A stretch of 64,000 nucleotides of DNA from Protopterus annectens (lineage: Eukaryota; Chordata; Ceratodontiformes; Protopteridae), in assembly GCF_019279795.1 (NCBI RefSeq), contig NC_056735.1, forward strand, positions 1,943,688,321 through 1,943,752,320, given 5' to 3'. The translations under genes and the position numbers were made by a program. This document shows positions 12,320-24,444 of this stretch, piece by piece. How positions within the stretch are numbered: position 1 is the stretch's first letter; each line of letters begins with the position of its first letter. Under the pieces are notes generated by a model. That model ran no database searches. It saw nothing but the letters and a program-made list of their open reading frames with translations, and was not told the origin of the DNA.

Positions 12320-13542
12320 TGATGCTCTAATGTGTTGGCCATGCAGTGTATTTTTCTTCATGAAAGCAGAGTGACCACTGTTAAAATGCATATAACAGTT
12401 TGAAACGTGTCTTTACAAAAAATTAACTCTCAAAGTGCTTGCTTTCAATATCCCATTGTAAAGTAATATCTAAAAATGTACTTGTAACCAACATCAGCTA
12501 AACTGAACTTTAAAAAAGCAATACTTTCATTTAGTTCTTCTAATAACAAAGTACAAACATTACTGTTTCCTTTTATAAGAATTATGCCATACATAGTGAT
12601 TCCCCAACAACCTAGGACAACATTAGCGAATGCTGGAGCAACAGCTGACCCCATAGGAATGCTTTTAGATTGTTGGCAGTATTTGTATTTGAACATAAAA
12701 AATGTGTTCTAACACTATTTCTAAACGAGAACAAAATATGTTGATTCTGTCATTGAAAACAATGTCTTAGAGGTCAAAAAGCCCCTAATAAACTCTAATA
12801 AACAATGACACAATGTCATTAGTTAACAATCATCTCACTGTCATCATAATTATAATTTTCATTAAACCTTCTAATTTGGTGCAAGAAATTCCAGGAATCA
12901 CATAAAAAAGAAGGCAAACTTCTAGCTATCGGATTTCAGTATGGTATCAATAAATAAAGAAGTGCCTTTTGCATTACAGTTGCAGGAGGACACAATGGGC
13001 CTAATGGGGGAATTATTGTTTTTATGTATCTTAGGAATATAGAAAAGTACTCCAATCCTAGGGTTCTCAATTACCATAAAGTTATATAAGCTGTATTCCA
13101 ATTGACTTTTCATAAGTAAATCGTATAAGCATATATGTATAAAATTAGAAGTACAATGAATATCATCTAAATAACTTCCTTGTATTTCTCAGTAGTTTGC
13201 AACATTAATTCGATACTTTTAGCATAGTCGCTTACATGCTTAATAGCCAGCCCCTTCCCTTGTCCACTTTCATGAACCTTAATTCTTTCATGCCCTTAGG
13301 TTCACTCAAGGCTGTTCACTATCTAACAGTTTTATGATGTCTCCTTCACAATACTTTTCAAAAACTTTAAAAGTGTTATGCAACCCAGGATTGAATGTAG
13401 AAGATGTAACAAAACTGTTCACATCATTCACATCTTGTAACAGATAATGCAAATTTAATTTCCTTGTGTAATATTTTAACTCTAATAATGTGCTAGCTAA
13501 ATTAGCTCTGTGCAAAGGAATACAGTTTAAACCAAGACCCAA
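12320..13542 (-). pseudogene. PLE-1 reverse transcriptase remnant
   Basis: Minus-strand blocks in order are GLGLNCIPLHRANL with ELKYYTRKLNLHYLLQD (13,430-13,542), which match the PLE N-terminal 'GLNF..P' and 'R.L.L' region. Next come MKVDKGRG near 13,255, IGVLFYIPKIHKN and IRPIVSS (12,990-13,060), and MGSAVAPAFANVVLGCW (about 12,610-12,660). FLKFSLADVGYKYIF follows near 12,480-12,530. The catalytic YIDD-like block is not intact; frameshifts separate all pieces. The product in active elements is an RT related to telomerase. Confidence 0.78.
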
Positions 13543-14110
13543 TACCTGTAAATGTGAAGCAGAAAACTTGAATATTAGTTAAATTAAACAAAAAGTCCTT
13601 CTTTCAATGGAACCTGTTCTTCCCTCAGTTCCGATTCAGAAGTGGTCAACTGAGGGGTGACAACAAGTTTTTTGAAGTAATAGGAAGTCCCTTTTCTTTG
13701 AATTCATTGAGTTCAGGTAGATACAATGGTAATTATTCATCTATTTTGACACAACATTCACTTCCAAAGGGATTCACTGGCCCGACTGACATGTTTTTAT
13801 TTTTTCCTTCTTGAGTGCGTGCATCATCTCTAATAGAACCAGTTTGATTGTTGGCAGAACTCTGCACCCCTTCAGAATGAACTGTTCCCTTAGTACAATA
13901 ATTGGCCTTTTTGAATTGATTAAAAGTCTCTCTTAAAGGAAAAGCTGTCTTTAGTTCATAGAGCTTCTTGATCTCTCACAATTTGTTTTGTTTACACATT
14001 ACTGCTGTTCTTTCATATCTTTCCACAGCAGTAAAAATATTAACATACTCAGGTTTGAACTCAACCAGTATCGGAAGCATTTTAGTAACCCTGTTCAATT
14101 ATGGCAATAC
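13543..14110 (-). pseudogene. probable PLE-1 N-terminal region
   Basis: Interrupted minus-strand frames upstream of the RT contain charged, coiled-coil-like stretches such as FTAVERYERTAVMCKQNKL and EIKKLYELKTAFPLRETF. PLE proteins have a poorly conserved N-terminus at this place. Assignment rests on position and on the absence of another candidate. Confidence 0.4.
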
Positions 14111-14510
14111 TGTCCTTTAAGACATTAAGTCGTTTCAAGCGAATTGCTGTTATTGTATAACTTCTTCAGTTGTTGACAACTTGTGATTTTCATTTAATGT
14201 AACTGTACTGCTGCATGACCTACTGCTGCTATTGTGTAATTGTTTTGGTGGCCAAATACATCGCAGTTGTTTATTGCCATTGCATTGTACATTTCTCCAA
14301 TTTTCAGAATATCTGTGTAGTCAGTGCTTATGCCACATTTTAATATCCTGCTGTATTTGATGATGCCACATATTGGAATATCACGTATATTTCTCCGTGT
14401 CCTAGTTATTGTAGTGTATTTTGATAAAGTTTGACTGTAACTAACATACATAGGTCTTGTCTATGTATTTCGGCTGTACATTTTTTTGGCCATTTTCATA
14501 ATCATTCGTT

Positions 14511-15885
14511 AATATGCATAGTTCACATATCTTTTTTGTATTATATGTTTTTTGGCATTTTTTGCTAATCCTCACTGGGATCAATAAGAGCATAATATTT
14601 TACTCTTATTACATAGGTTTTTTTTTCACTGCACACTTCCTGGTTTATGCAGTTTGGGGAGTTTGTGTTTATCGGGGAGTTCAGGACCTTTACTAATTTC
14701 AGCTAGCTGACCTCCACTCCTCAGTTGGGTATCCCACTTTTGCATTATTTGGTATTTATACAACTTAATCATTTTGCACTACATACATGAATAATCGTGA
14801 CTAACTGAACAGTTAGACACCCTGAGATATGGTTTTATTTATTTTTTGTTATGTGTTTGTTTGTTTGTTTGTTAATATAGTGTTACCTTTTATTAACTAT
14901 ATTGTCCATTTTATTTAAAGAATATTTTCAGAAAGACCCAGGTGCGCTGTCTGGTTAAGTAACTTTCCCAGATTTAAAGACTACCTGTAAAGACTGGGAA
15001 AATTGGGTCTATATTACCTTATCGAAAAATGATTTAACCGAATGGGATTTAACATCGAAATGCATGTCATTGAGCTGTTGATAGGGAGATTGAGACCCGG
15101 GGAAATCATTTCAAGGACTGCAGGAAGAAGTCTGTTAGCAAATAATAGCCTTACTCTTTTGTGTTAAAGTGTCAGAATTATTATATATTTCTAAGTGCTT
15201 TTGTCTTGCTCAGTATTAAGTCCTTGAGCCACTTGCCTCTTCCAAATACAGGTTAAGGAGGCAAGACTCATCCAGATTTTATCATCATCAAGGCAGCCAT
15301 GAGGGTACCTTCTGCCCCAGTCCATATGCACTTCACCCTGTCTTCTTCCATGCAACAGAAGCTGTTGTCTAAGTGACATTAGAATCTGGCTTCACAACTC
15401 ATTGACCTTAGGGTCTGTTATTATCCAGTCCTAGACTAGGGCCTTACATATTTTAGAATGGCCCTTAATTGTCCTCAGGCCAAGCAATTATACAGTGTCA
15501 CCCATCCTATTACCAGTCCATTTCTAGAAGAGCACAGGATAAGGGACATATTCATAGCTGGTATCTGATACAGGTGCCCGTATCACTGTGTAGGGGCATT
15601 CAATGACCTCCTAGGATGCATGTAAATTTCCACACATACATTCCAGGAATGACCATCAGCAGCTTGGGAGTGTCAAGCCCACATACCTCCAAGAAATGTT
15701 CCTTGTGTACTGTGCAGGCTTGTGATTGTACAGAACCACTTGTGGCTTCCAAGAGTGACACAGTCCTCCTCTTAGGATAGATAAGCCACATGCTACTTAT
15801 TTCCCATCCTACCCCTCATCATGTGTTTTCTAGTACCTGAGCAGTTATTTGAAAATGTGTCATGTAAAATGCAATGAGGTATTTA
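14511..15885. other. no recognised gene
   Basis: Contains a small (GTTT)n near 14,855-14,873 and otherwise unique-looking sequence. Frames at 15,191-15,379 and 15,600-15,791 (-) show no known motif. Confidence 0.45.
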
Positions 15886-15926
<41 letters not shown>

Positions 15927-15953
15927 CTCTCCCTCTCTCTCTCTCTCTCTGTC
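15886..15953. repeat. (CT)n microsatellite
   Basis: A CT tract with a few TCCG and GTCT interruptions, about 130 bp upstream of a CR1 3' fragment. Confidence 0.95.
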
Positions 15954-16029
15954 TCACTCATTTTCTGCATCACAGGACCAGGTCCAACAACAAGAAAAAG
16001 AAAAATAAATAAATAATTGGTCATAAACA

Positions 16030-16382
16030 AAATGGTGAAATCCTGTCATCAGCCCGAAGGATGAATGCTCACAAAAGAGATGAAAGTTACATCAATAAAA
16101 CCTACTGGAGAAACAGGTTTGCCTCCCAGAGGCTGCCCCATCTCTGGAATAGACTTCCCATACTCGTCAAACAGAGTCCCTTGCTGACCCTCTTCAAGTA
16201 CAGCTTTGATGAGTGGATGGGAAACCACAAACTTGTACTAGAGTTTCCACCTGTGTCCCTCACTGACAGAGCTGCCAAGTGCTGACTGAGGTTTCTTTTT
16301 AGGGATAAACTCTTGGCTAGGCATGTAAGGGCCCAAGGGCCATTAGCCTAGTAACCTCCTATGATCCTATGATCCAATGATG
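16030..16382 (+). mobile_element. CR1 3'-end fragment
   Basis: This 5'-truncated CR1 holds only the last part of ORF2 and the 3' UTR. It ends in GCCTAGTAACCTCCTATGAT followed by octamer units CCTATGAT, a variant of the AACCTATG tail found on the other CR1 copies here. Flanking duplications are not evident. Confidence 0.85.
16061..16285 (+). pseudogene. C-terminal end of CR1 ORF2
   Basis: The frame encodes YWRNRFASQRLPHLWNRLP and a block ending FDEWMGN. These match the C-terminus of CR1-F (52,260-52,446) and CR1-C (24,445-24,732) residue for residue at most positions. It is open to a normal stop but lacks the RT and endonuclease. Confidence 0.85.
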
Positions 16383-18207
16383 TATATTTTTGTGGGAGGA
16401 ATAGCCTCCCCATGCACACACAGAGATATACCCAAAGAACAGGCTGTTTCCCCTTTCTTAATATAATCAGTTCTGAATTAATTTCATGTCACAAACTAGA
16501 AAAAAATGAGGTTCACATTTCTCCAATGGCTGATAGCACTCTTTTATTTTCCCTTTCAAATAGTATTCTACTCTCATTGGAATGATCCCTTTTAATATGT
16601 GTATATGTTCTTTTTTTTTTAATTTGGGTAGTTGCATTTAATGTTAGATTACATTTCATAGCATTCTGTTATGGTCTGTTCCATATTTAAAAAAATTAAC
16701 AACTACAGTGGAATCATTGCAAGTATTTCATTTTAATTAGTGATACTCATTTGACATTATTAAAAAAAAAAGAAAATTCCATGTTCATCATCTGAAATTC
16801 TAGAAATTATATGACTCTAAAAAGCATTCCCTTCTATATCTATATCTATATCCATATCTATAGCTGCGTTTGAGTATCAGTGAGTATATAAGAAAAAAAA
16901 ATATGCTTCTGGGAATGATTGTTCTTGCCTAAAATGCCAAATTCCATGAAATTGTATGATTTTCCATTTTCCAGAACTTAGAAAATCCAAATTCAGGAAA
17001 TGCCTGCTATTTTTCCAAACAATGAAAAAAAATCCCTCATTATAATTAATCTATTTATCTGAAGCAAACAAAAAGGTGCCTTAATCTCATTCATGCCTGT
17101 CATTTTATTTAATTTACACTGTTTGAAGGATAATTGCTTGAGATGGAAATAAACAATTAGAGAGCTTATAAACTATAGTTTTCTTTGACAAACATATTCA
17201 CCTTGATTTATTCTAATCATTAAACATTAACTCTTACCACTTAAACATTCCAGGTAAGGTAGAGTGTGTTGATTTAACTTATAAAGGCTGGGTTTGCCCA
17301 AAAACATGATAACAGAATAATTTCAGAGCTCCTGATGGGGAGAAAAATCTTCATAGAAAATAATTTCTCATTGTAAAGCAAGCACATTATAGGTAAAGTA
17401 GATCCACCGTTACTAGAAAAGTTCAAAGAATTCACCAGAAAAAGGATTATTTTTAAGTGAAAGATGTTTACTGAAGGATGTACATTAATATTTGTAGCAA
17501 TGCATGTGTTTATAGCATGTTGTAATGCGATGTCAGTTTTTACGTATGTCTGTGTGTTTTTTATTCTCTTATAACAAATTTCTCCTTGGTCACCACTGAA
17601 AATGGATAAAATTAAACAGCTGGACTTAGTTGGTAAACAAATCACAATAAATAAACAAATAAAACTGGTAATAAAGGGTGTTAAAATACTCAAATTTGCA
17701 CTGAAATAACAGACAGATGACAGAGGCTGAAGTGAATATGAAAAACTTTACTGAAAGCCTAACAAAACTAGATAACCTTTTTTCACAGTATAAGGGTTCA
17801 GCATACTTTACAAACAAGATAAATTTGTGTAATCATTCTCTCATAATCATTAAATTACCAATGTCATTCAATTAATTCATGCCACAATAATGAGTAGAAT
17901 AGTTTACAGACCATGTGTGATGTCATGAAACCATCCCTTATACTATTCTTTCTGCAATCCATACCAACTGTCCTTACATGCTTCTCAAACTCTTAGCACA
18001 GGAAATCTGGACAAAGACTAAAATAATGGGGGGATAAAGGCCCAAACATAGGGGCAGATGGTAATGATTATTCTTATAAACTTAGAAAATTGCTAGAATT
18101 ACAGGATTTGTATATGCAAGTATTTTCCAAAGATTATGAAGTCTAAAACTTATATATAGTGACTTTAATCCTCATGGATTTGCCCCCACCACAAAAAACA
18201 CATATTT
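16383..18207. other. no recognised gene; AT-rich
   Basis: Poly-A and poly-T runs and a short imperfect (TATATC)n at about 16,835-16,862. The 139-aa minus frame at 17,274-17,693 has no recognisable motif or repeated copy and is probably chance in AT-rich DNA. Confidence 0.45.
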
Positions 18208-18285
18208 GTTGAAGAACAGACTAAAATATGAGGCAAAAATCTGGACATTTAGCAAAACATCCAGACAGTTGAGAGATATATATCC
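18208..18285 (+). repeat. 'repeat X' terminal fragment
   Basis: Reads GGCAAAAATCTGGACA, then AACATCCAGACAG and TTGAGAGATATATATCC, the same end as at 8,320-8,368. Confidence 0.65.
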
Positions 18286-18600
18286 TTACACCCCCTTTCT
18301 TTTTTTAACTTGAACTCCATCTACCCAACCTAATGAGAATAATAAGTCATGTCAATGGTAGAAACACCTGATCATTAGCAAAACATTTATATTTAAAGAG
18401 GAGATCTTCCTTGAGGTACTTATAATTAGTAGGATATAGTCCAAATATTCTTAGCCCAGACCATATATCTGAATTTTTGCACGCAGTTTGTCTACTGGTC
18501 TTTTTCCCAGCTTATTCAGTCTGACTATAGATATGATTTCCTGCATACCAACAATTTGTCTAGTGAACATTTTGAAAAGTATATCCTCAAGATCCAAAGT

Positions 18601-18881
18601 ATATGCCGCGGTGGTGCAGTGGTAGCGTTGTTCCATCACAGCAAAAGGTTCTCCCGTTCGATTCTCGGCTGAAGTGCAGGGAGTGCCTTCTGTGTGGAGT
18701 CAGCATGTCCTCCCCGCGGTTGGGTGGCATTCGAAAGACATGTGTAAGGGCATGCCTTCGTTGAAGGTTGGACTTCAAGGTGGCACCTCGGTGTCTGTGA
18801 AAAAAAATCTACTGCCAATCATTAGCGGACCAGAGTTCTGCTGTGGTGACCCTTAACCGGGAAAAGCCAAAAGACAAACAA
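18601..18881 (+). mobile_element. tRNA-headed SINE (type 1 tail) with perfect 20-bp TSD
   Basis: The head GGTGGTGCAGTGGTAGCG resembles box A and CCGTTCGATTCTC resembles box B. The tail reads CTGCCAATCATTAGCGGACC then CTTAACCGGGAAAAGCC. The 20-bp sequence ATATCCTCAAGATCCAAAGT occurs at 18,581-18,600 and again at 18,882-18,901 without a difference, which fixes both ends. The perfect duplication suggests a fairly recent insertion. Compared with the 12-kb copy, a block in the middle is missing or rearranged. Confidence 0.93.
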
Positions 18882-18901
18882 ATATCCTCAAGATCCAAAG
18901 T

Positions 18902-21296
18902 GTTATTAGACTGTCAGTATTCCATACATTTTAGTACAATCATTGGATATGATACTCTTATTAATAAGTATCTTATCAAATGGTGTTGAAACATGTCAGT
19001 ATTCCTAAACAAGCAAATCAAAGTAATAGGATGCCTTAGTGATCCACATAGATTAAAAAGTCTTTCACATTTTTTGTCTCATGCAGACTCTGATGTGGGG
19101 CTGTCTGTCTTCTTTCTGAGCTATGAAATGCACTGTTTTACAAGCTCTTCTCTACTGAAGAAATGCTGGCAATGTTAGGTACATTCAGTCCAAATCTGCT
19201 AGCATTCTTCATAGCATTACTAGGACTACAGAGATGGTTACTGTCCCTACGGAAATATTCCCAACAAGTAGAACCAACTTCAACTTCATTTGTATATGTA
19301 ATGATATCACACCTTAGTTTTCTACAAGTTAAGTAGTTATTAGTGGATGGCATTACATACATTTACTACAGGAATTAGTAGCATGGTCCTTATTTAGAAA
19401 AGAGGTACGCTTATTATCTATACTTCGTAGAGTGCATAGTTAATCTATGTATACTTGTTTAAACCACTTGACTAGTACTAACCTTCAACTTGTCAACATA
19501 TGATACTTCCCCATGTCTTCCATTTGCTCTTTTAAATAAGCACTCTGTATTATCTGCTCAAGTAACCACTCATCTAACTTAATATTTGATTCTTGAAACC
19601 GCTCCTCCCTTCTTTCAAACTTGATATTTCTTAGCGGCAAAGACCTTGCCATCTTCTGTCACAATTTAACATGTTTAAATTGACATCTGCATACTGGTGG
19701 GAACACATTTTATTAGATTTGCTTATCCAGCATGAACAGCTCTCTGTTTCAGGCTGCTATCATGAAATGATTCAGTACAACTCCCCGATGAATGGACTAT
19801 ACACACAGAATATATTTGTATCGCAGTATTATTAAAAAAGATTTTAAAAAATTAAGAAAGAAAAGAAAAGAAAAAAGTAAGAAATAAAAACATGGCTTAA
19901 TGGAAGAATTAGGCAAGAAAATGAAAATAACTAACTAAATGACTACATACATACATACTCTCCCCATACACAGAGTGAGATTGAAATGTGAAATGTAACT
20001 CATACATATTACTTAGGTGCTTCTCCACAAATCCAAGAGAATGAATTTCTCACCCCTGCATATTTCTAAATGCTCTCACAAAAGTAATTTGTTTTCCATG
20101 TTGTCTTCTAAAGATGCACTGTTAGTGTTTTAGAAGTTCACAAGTGATCAGATAACATCCATGTTTCATCAAAACTGCTTTCTCAATTCCTTTGCCAATA
20201 GAATTGTAAGTATTTGATGGGCAGGATTTCTTAAATTTGATTAATAGATGGTTCACTAGGCAAAGGTTAGTAGAAGTCTCCTTTAGAGAAGAATAAAATG
20301 TTCTATTTGTAATAAGGATTGAATCATTGTAACTGAACCAGAGTCCATTTAAATAGCTGGCAGGTAGATACCTAAGTTTCCTCATACTGTGATTTTATTT
20401 TTGCTGCCGTATGGACAGGCATCCCTAAATCTACACATATAATGTTAGATAAGGTACAATTTGATAGATTCAACTCTGTAGGTAGAATCTTTTCTAAATA
20501 CAATATCCCTAAATGCCATTTCAAACAGCAAATAATTAAGTGGATTCAAAACTCTTTCCTCTTAAATAGGGCAGTGCGCTTATACTTTTAATTTTCCTGA
20601 TTACATTTCAGATACTATCCCACTCCTGTAGAGAATTATATATAAATAAAGTGACTACTTCTGAGTGCTGTCAGAAAAAAATGGTGACTAAAATATTGTA
20701 CTGCCAAAGTAACTGAGAACAGATAAATAGCTGCATATTCACCAATTCAGTGAGTTGGAAAATGTAGAATCTCATAGAATATGCAAAGATAGTCTGAGGT
20801 CAACCAAGCAAAGATGCAAGATTATAATTAGGTAAAAAATGTGTATGCCAATGCATAAACACTTCTAAAAGAATGTGTTTGTTTTGTTTAAAGAGATATT
20901 CTAGAATTTTTTTTAAATGACATATTTGTCATATTTTTATTTTATGTTGACCATGTGATCTGTTTGTCATTTTGTTGGTTTTGAATTACTAAAATGTTGC
21001 AGTTTAAGGAAGCATGCATTGTCTGAGGAGGTGGGGGATGAAGTCAGGTTGCAAGTTTGAATAAGGATTTCATTGTGGATCAGTTTTATGGAAAACATTA
21101 CATCTAATGTGTGGCAAACCACAATGAAAGGCTTACTTTCGGGAACATACAGAGGCATTTAGTTAAAGAAAAGGACAAAAGACAGTAATCAGATGGTCAG
21201 TGAGGCAGACTTATGCACAATCATAGGGAGATACTGTCAGTCCAAGGTCCTAGAGAGCCACAATACAAAAAAGAACATGTCAGGTGGCAACAGCCA
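18902..21296. other. no recognised gene
   Basis: Minus frames at 19,138-19,362 and 20,122-20,385 are the longest. They have mixed amino-acid composition but no motif I recognise, so an unidentified old element is possible. Purine-rich AAAAG runs lie near 19,845-19,890. Confidence 0.4.
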
Positions 21297-22895
21297 TACA
21301 ATTTATTTATTTATTTATTTATTTATTTATATTTGTTGACAGGGAGTGTCCGACTGGACGCCGGTCCATTTTCAGTGGAGGCCCGGGGAGAAAAGCTCCA
21401 CAGTTAAAATAAACAGACAGTAGTTACATTGGATTACATAGCGATTAACAATTTACATAGCAATTACTTACAACATATTTACAAATGAAGAACATAGTAC
21501 ATCAGTAGAAAACTAGAATCTTTATCTGTGAAGTACATAACAGACATTAACAAATGTTACAATAAGAAGTTCCTGCTGTATAATAAGTACTAGGCTTATG
21601 AGCATCTGAGCTAGCTATTATCAAGGTAGTTAGTGGAGTGGAAAGAAAGGCAGTGGTTGGATGGGGTGGGTGATATTAGAGTGGGCGTTGCAAGGGCATA
21701 GCTAGCATGTTTTTAGGTGCGCTTTTAGTAAAGTTTTGAAGTGGGTGCATGATGGTATGGAGGTAATTGTGGGTGGGGGGGGAGTTCCATAATTTGACTA
21801 TGGTGCAAGAGAATAGTGCATCACCAGCAGAGTTATTGGCTTTATTGATCTGCAAGTGATTTTTGTTGCTGGATCATAGTGGTCTGGTGGGGCGATAGGG
21901 TTGGAGTAGATTCTGACGGGATGGGACATTTAGTGGTTTGTTTACTAGTTTGTGGGCGAGTGAGAGTTGATACCATTGAAGGAGGTGAGGGAGTTCAAGC
22001 CAGCCCAGTTCAGCAAGTGAGAGGCAGTGGTGACTACGGTAGGATGCCCCTGTGACAAACTTGGCGATTTTGTTGTAGCAGGTCTCTAGCTTGTTTAGAT
22101 CGCATTGCCTTAGGTTGGTATATTATTGGAAAGGCATAAAGTAGGGTGGAGATAAGGTGGGAATTTGCTATTGAAATCTTTGCTGCTTTGGTGAGAAGTT
22201 GCTTATTTCTGTATAACTCTCCTAGTTTTTTGTGGACTTTTTTTATGGTCATGGATATGTGAATGTCAAATTTTAGTTTATTGTTTATTTCCACTCCTAG
22301 CAATTTGGTGTGTTCAGTTGGGTATATAGTGGTGTTGTCTTTTGCTGTGATGTTAAAGTGAGAGTTGTTTTGAGTATGTTTGGTGGGTTGGAAGATGAGT
22401 AGTTTAGTTTTGTTTGGGTTGAGTATTAATTGGGCATCGGATAACCAAGTTTCAACAGAGGAAAAGGCTTCCTGTGTATCTTTTTGCAGTTTGGGTAGGG
22501 ACTGGGCTGAGCAGATGATGGTTGAGTCATCTGCATATTGTATGAGTGTGCCATGTTTGGTGGCAGAGGCTAGATTATTGGTGAAAACAGAGAAGAGTAG
22601 GGGTCCAAGGATGGATCCTTGGGGAATCCCTATGGAGACAGGTAGTTGGGGAGATATGTCATTCTGCCATACAATGGATTGTTGGCGGTCAGACAGGTAA
22701 CTCTGAAACCAGTTGGTGGCTGATTGTGAGAAGGATAGGTTATTGAGGACAGTGATAAGTTGTTTGTGTGGGACCATGTCAAATGCTTTAGATAGGTCTA
22801 GGAAAGTAGCAGAGGAGAGATAGCCATTGTTTTTATGCTGAAGAATAGTTTTAGTAAAGGAGAGTAAGGCGGTGTTGGTGTTATGGTTTGAATAC
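21297..22895 (-). mobile_element. 5'-truncated L2-like LINE (LINE-B)
   Basis: On the minus strand it begins inside the RT at the HNTNTALLSFTK block, runs through the C-terminal region and ends in a 3' UTR with GGGCCTCCACTGAAAATGG and (AAAT)n at 21,300-21,330. The UTR matches that of LINE-A (4,115-4,209). A short ATACAAT occurs on both sides (about 21,296 and 22,892) and may be a target-site duplication, but it is too short to be sure. Confidence 0.85.
21690..22040 (-). pseudogene. LINE-B C-terminal region after a frameshift
   Basis: In a different minus frame the sequence continues with CYNKIAKFVTGASYRSHHC and LAELGWLELPHLLQW. These match KIAKFATNLPHRTHHC and LNWTELPELLALNQ of LINE-A at 3,500-3,610. 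A single shift near 22,040 separates it from the RT part. Confidence 0.75.
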
Positions 22896-22897
22896 AA
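22034..22897 (-). CDS. L2-like LINE reverse transcriptase, truncated but open (287 aa)
   Basis: Palm motif A is FLDLSKAFD (residues about 32-40). IPQGSILGPLLF (about 91-102) is the RT fingers/palm block and YADD (121-124) is the catalytic pair of aspartates. LLGVEINNKLKFD and KKLGELYRNKQLL mark the thumb. The reading frame is uninterrupted from the truncated 5' end into the thumb, then a frameshift near 22,040 moves the rest into another frame. Fingers motifs and the endonuclease are missing because the copy is 5'-truncated, so it cannot be autonomous. The start Met is not a true start. Sequence is closer to LINE-A than to the CR1 copies. Confidence 0.85.
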   Translation of the reverse strand: MYSNHNTNTALLSFTKTILQHKNNGYLSSATFLDLSKAFDMVPHKQLITVLNNLSFSQSATNWFQSYLSDRQQSIVWQNDISPQLPVSIGIPQGSILGPLLFSVFTNNLASATKHGTLIQYADDSTIICSAQSLPKLQKDTQEAFSSVETWLSDAQLILNPNKTKLLIFQPTKHTQNNSHFNITAKDNTTIYPTEHTKLLGVEINNKLKFDIHISMTIKKVHKKLGELYRNKQLLTKAAKISIANSHLISTLLYAFPIIYQPKAMRSKQARDLLQQNRQVCHRGILP

Positions 22898-23173
22898 TCA
22901 GCGACATTGTCACAGTAGTACAAAGACAGGCATCTAATCAAAATAAAATGGAAAAAAATGGCACTGACATGGGTGTAGCAGTCATGCAGTCTCAAATTGC
23001 CAATAACAATGAGTACCTTTTCCTTCAATATTTTCTCATGAAACAAAGTTATTTATTCATATTTTTAGAACTTCCATAACACCCAGTAGCATCACCGGTG
23101 CTACTTTCCCAGAATGATTTTGGAAACCATAGCTATTCCTTGGGAATGTTTGAGTCTAGATATTAATAAAATA

Positions 23174-23248
<75 letters not shown>

Positions 23249-23639
23249 TTTTGTCCACTTTTAGGAAAAGATCCACTGTCTCTGCATGTTATCTACTTAA
23301 AAGATTTTGCCCTATGGGTTTTCTTCCTTTTATTCTGCAAGCATATTTACTTCTTTTTTATAAAATTGTTACTACAAAGACTACAGTAGGGTCTGAGTTT
23401 GCCATTACATTATTTGCATGTTGCTAAAGAAATGCCAAATGATAATTGTCTTATTAATTAAAGAGTCTCTTTGATATGTTCACTAACTTTCTTGTGCAAA
23501 ATCTTTTATTTCTTTTTATGAAAGCATATACAGTGAGCATAACAATGTTAACTGACAGGTAGCAGTATGACCAGTGAATACATTGCTGATTAATAAAACA
23601 TAAAAGCAAAATAGTGAAAACTATTTACACAAATTCCAA
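22898..23639. other. no recognised gene
   Basis: Apart from the ATT microsatellite, this spacer between LINE-B and the L1-like element shows no family signature. Confidence 0.45.
23170..23246. repeat. (ATT)n microsatellite
   Basis: About 25 uninterrupted ATT units. The poly-Tyr frame across it is an artefact. Confidence 0.97.
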
Positions 23640-24325
23640 AAGTCCATCCTTAATTATATATACCAGCTTCAAAATTCTGTAAAGTGGGTATGGGATTTCT
23701 GAGTGTAGGTTAAATATTTGTGAGCTAGTAGGTGTTTAGTCACTAATTGCTTGAAACCCTCCCAGTAGCTAGAATATATAACTTTTATTTTAATTAATAG
23801 AACAAATTTTAGGAGTTAGATAACATTTTTTTGTTTGAAGATAGGAGGTTCCATATGGTTTTGCAGGTTTGGATGTCATTTGTGTTGATATCAGGATTGT
23901 CTATGATGTATCGGCTAAGGTCTCGAATTTGCCTTAAAATGATGGTATAGCTTTTAGGGAGCTTTAATTGTGTTCTCGTTTCAATGGTAGTATTGTTCTT
24001 GAAGGGAAATATATCAGAGATGGTTAGTTTCTTAAGGAGAGGATAATTGTTTAGGTTAATCATGTTGTTATTTGTTTTGAGATTGGGGTTAAGGTGGATA
24101 GGTTGCAGGGAAGTGAATGCATAATATAGATTTAATGACTTGAAAATCTTTTGTATAATATTGATTTTATGTTTAATGATTAGGCATAGTTTAAGATTTT
24201 TTAAATTCTCATTGTAAAGGAAAGGGAGGGCTCTGGGGTTTATGGATAGTGTTTTGATATAGTTGTGTAATAGCTTGACCCTGGTTGGAGACCATTGTTG
24301 TGGTGACGGGGTGTGGTCGGCTACT
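23640..24325 (-). mobile_element. Tx1/L1-like LINE, 3' segment (split by CR1-C)
   Basis: This is the downstream part of the element whose main body lies at 27,858-30,810; CR1-C separates the two. It holds the C-terminal part of ORF2 and the 3' UTR. The 3' limit is uncertain. Confidence 0.6.
23809..24325 (-). pseudogene. C-terminal end of Tx1/L1-like ORF2
   Basis: The minus frame at 23,809-24,063 contains LPKSYTIILRQIRDLSRYI and TCKTIWNLLSS, a Lys- and Asn-rich segment typical of the L1 C-terminus. Interrupted frames continue to the CR1 junction. Assignment relies on position, strand and composition. Confidence 0.5.
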
Positions 24326-24353
24326 GTTCATAGGTTCATAGGTTCATAGGTTT
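24326..24353 (-). repeat. CR1 3'-terminal octamer repeat (AACCTATG)n
   Basis: Three units of CATAGGTT on the plus strand mark the CR1 3' end. CR1 elements end in short tandem repeats rather than poly-A, and the RT is thought to use them for priming. Confidence 0.92.
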
Positions 24354-24444
24354 ATACTAGGCTATCTGCCCTAAGGCATTTATAAGCCTAGCCCAGAGTT
24401 TTTGTGGCTTACGCCACCCCTTATGTTAAAAAATACTGTGCCCA

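Larger units (their letters stand above)
10950..14510 (-). mobile_element. Penelope-like element, Neptune-type (PLE-1), decayed
   Basis: Read on the minus strand, the order is an N-terminal region, RT blocks and a C-terminal GIY-YIG endonuclease, which is the PLE layout. Diagnostic pieces are FYIPKIHKN with RPIVSS (near 13,000) and MGSAVAPAFANVVLG (near 12,640). VVYLGVCSGCETFYI sits in the GIY-YIG start near 11,380. A SINE (11,961-12,304) interrupts the C-terminal half. Many stops and frameshifts are present. Both ends are estimates: coding similarity fades near 11,105 and 14,110. Confidence 0.8.

Noticed and set aside
17274..17693. 139-aa minus-strand frame
   Set aside because: No motif, no repeated copy, AT-driven composition; a chance frame is the simplest view.
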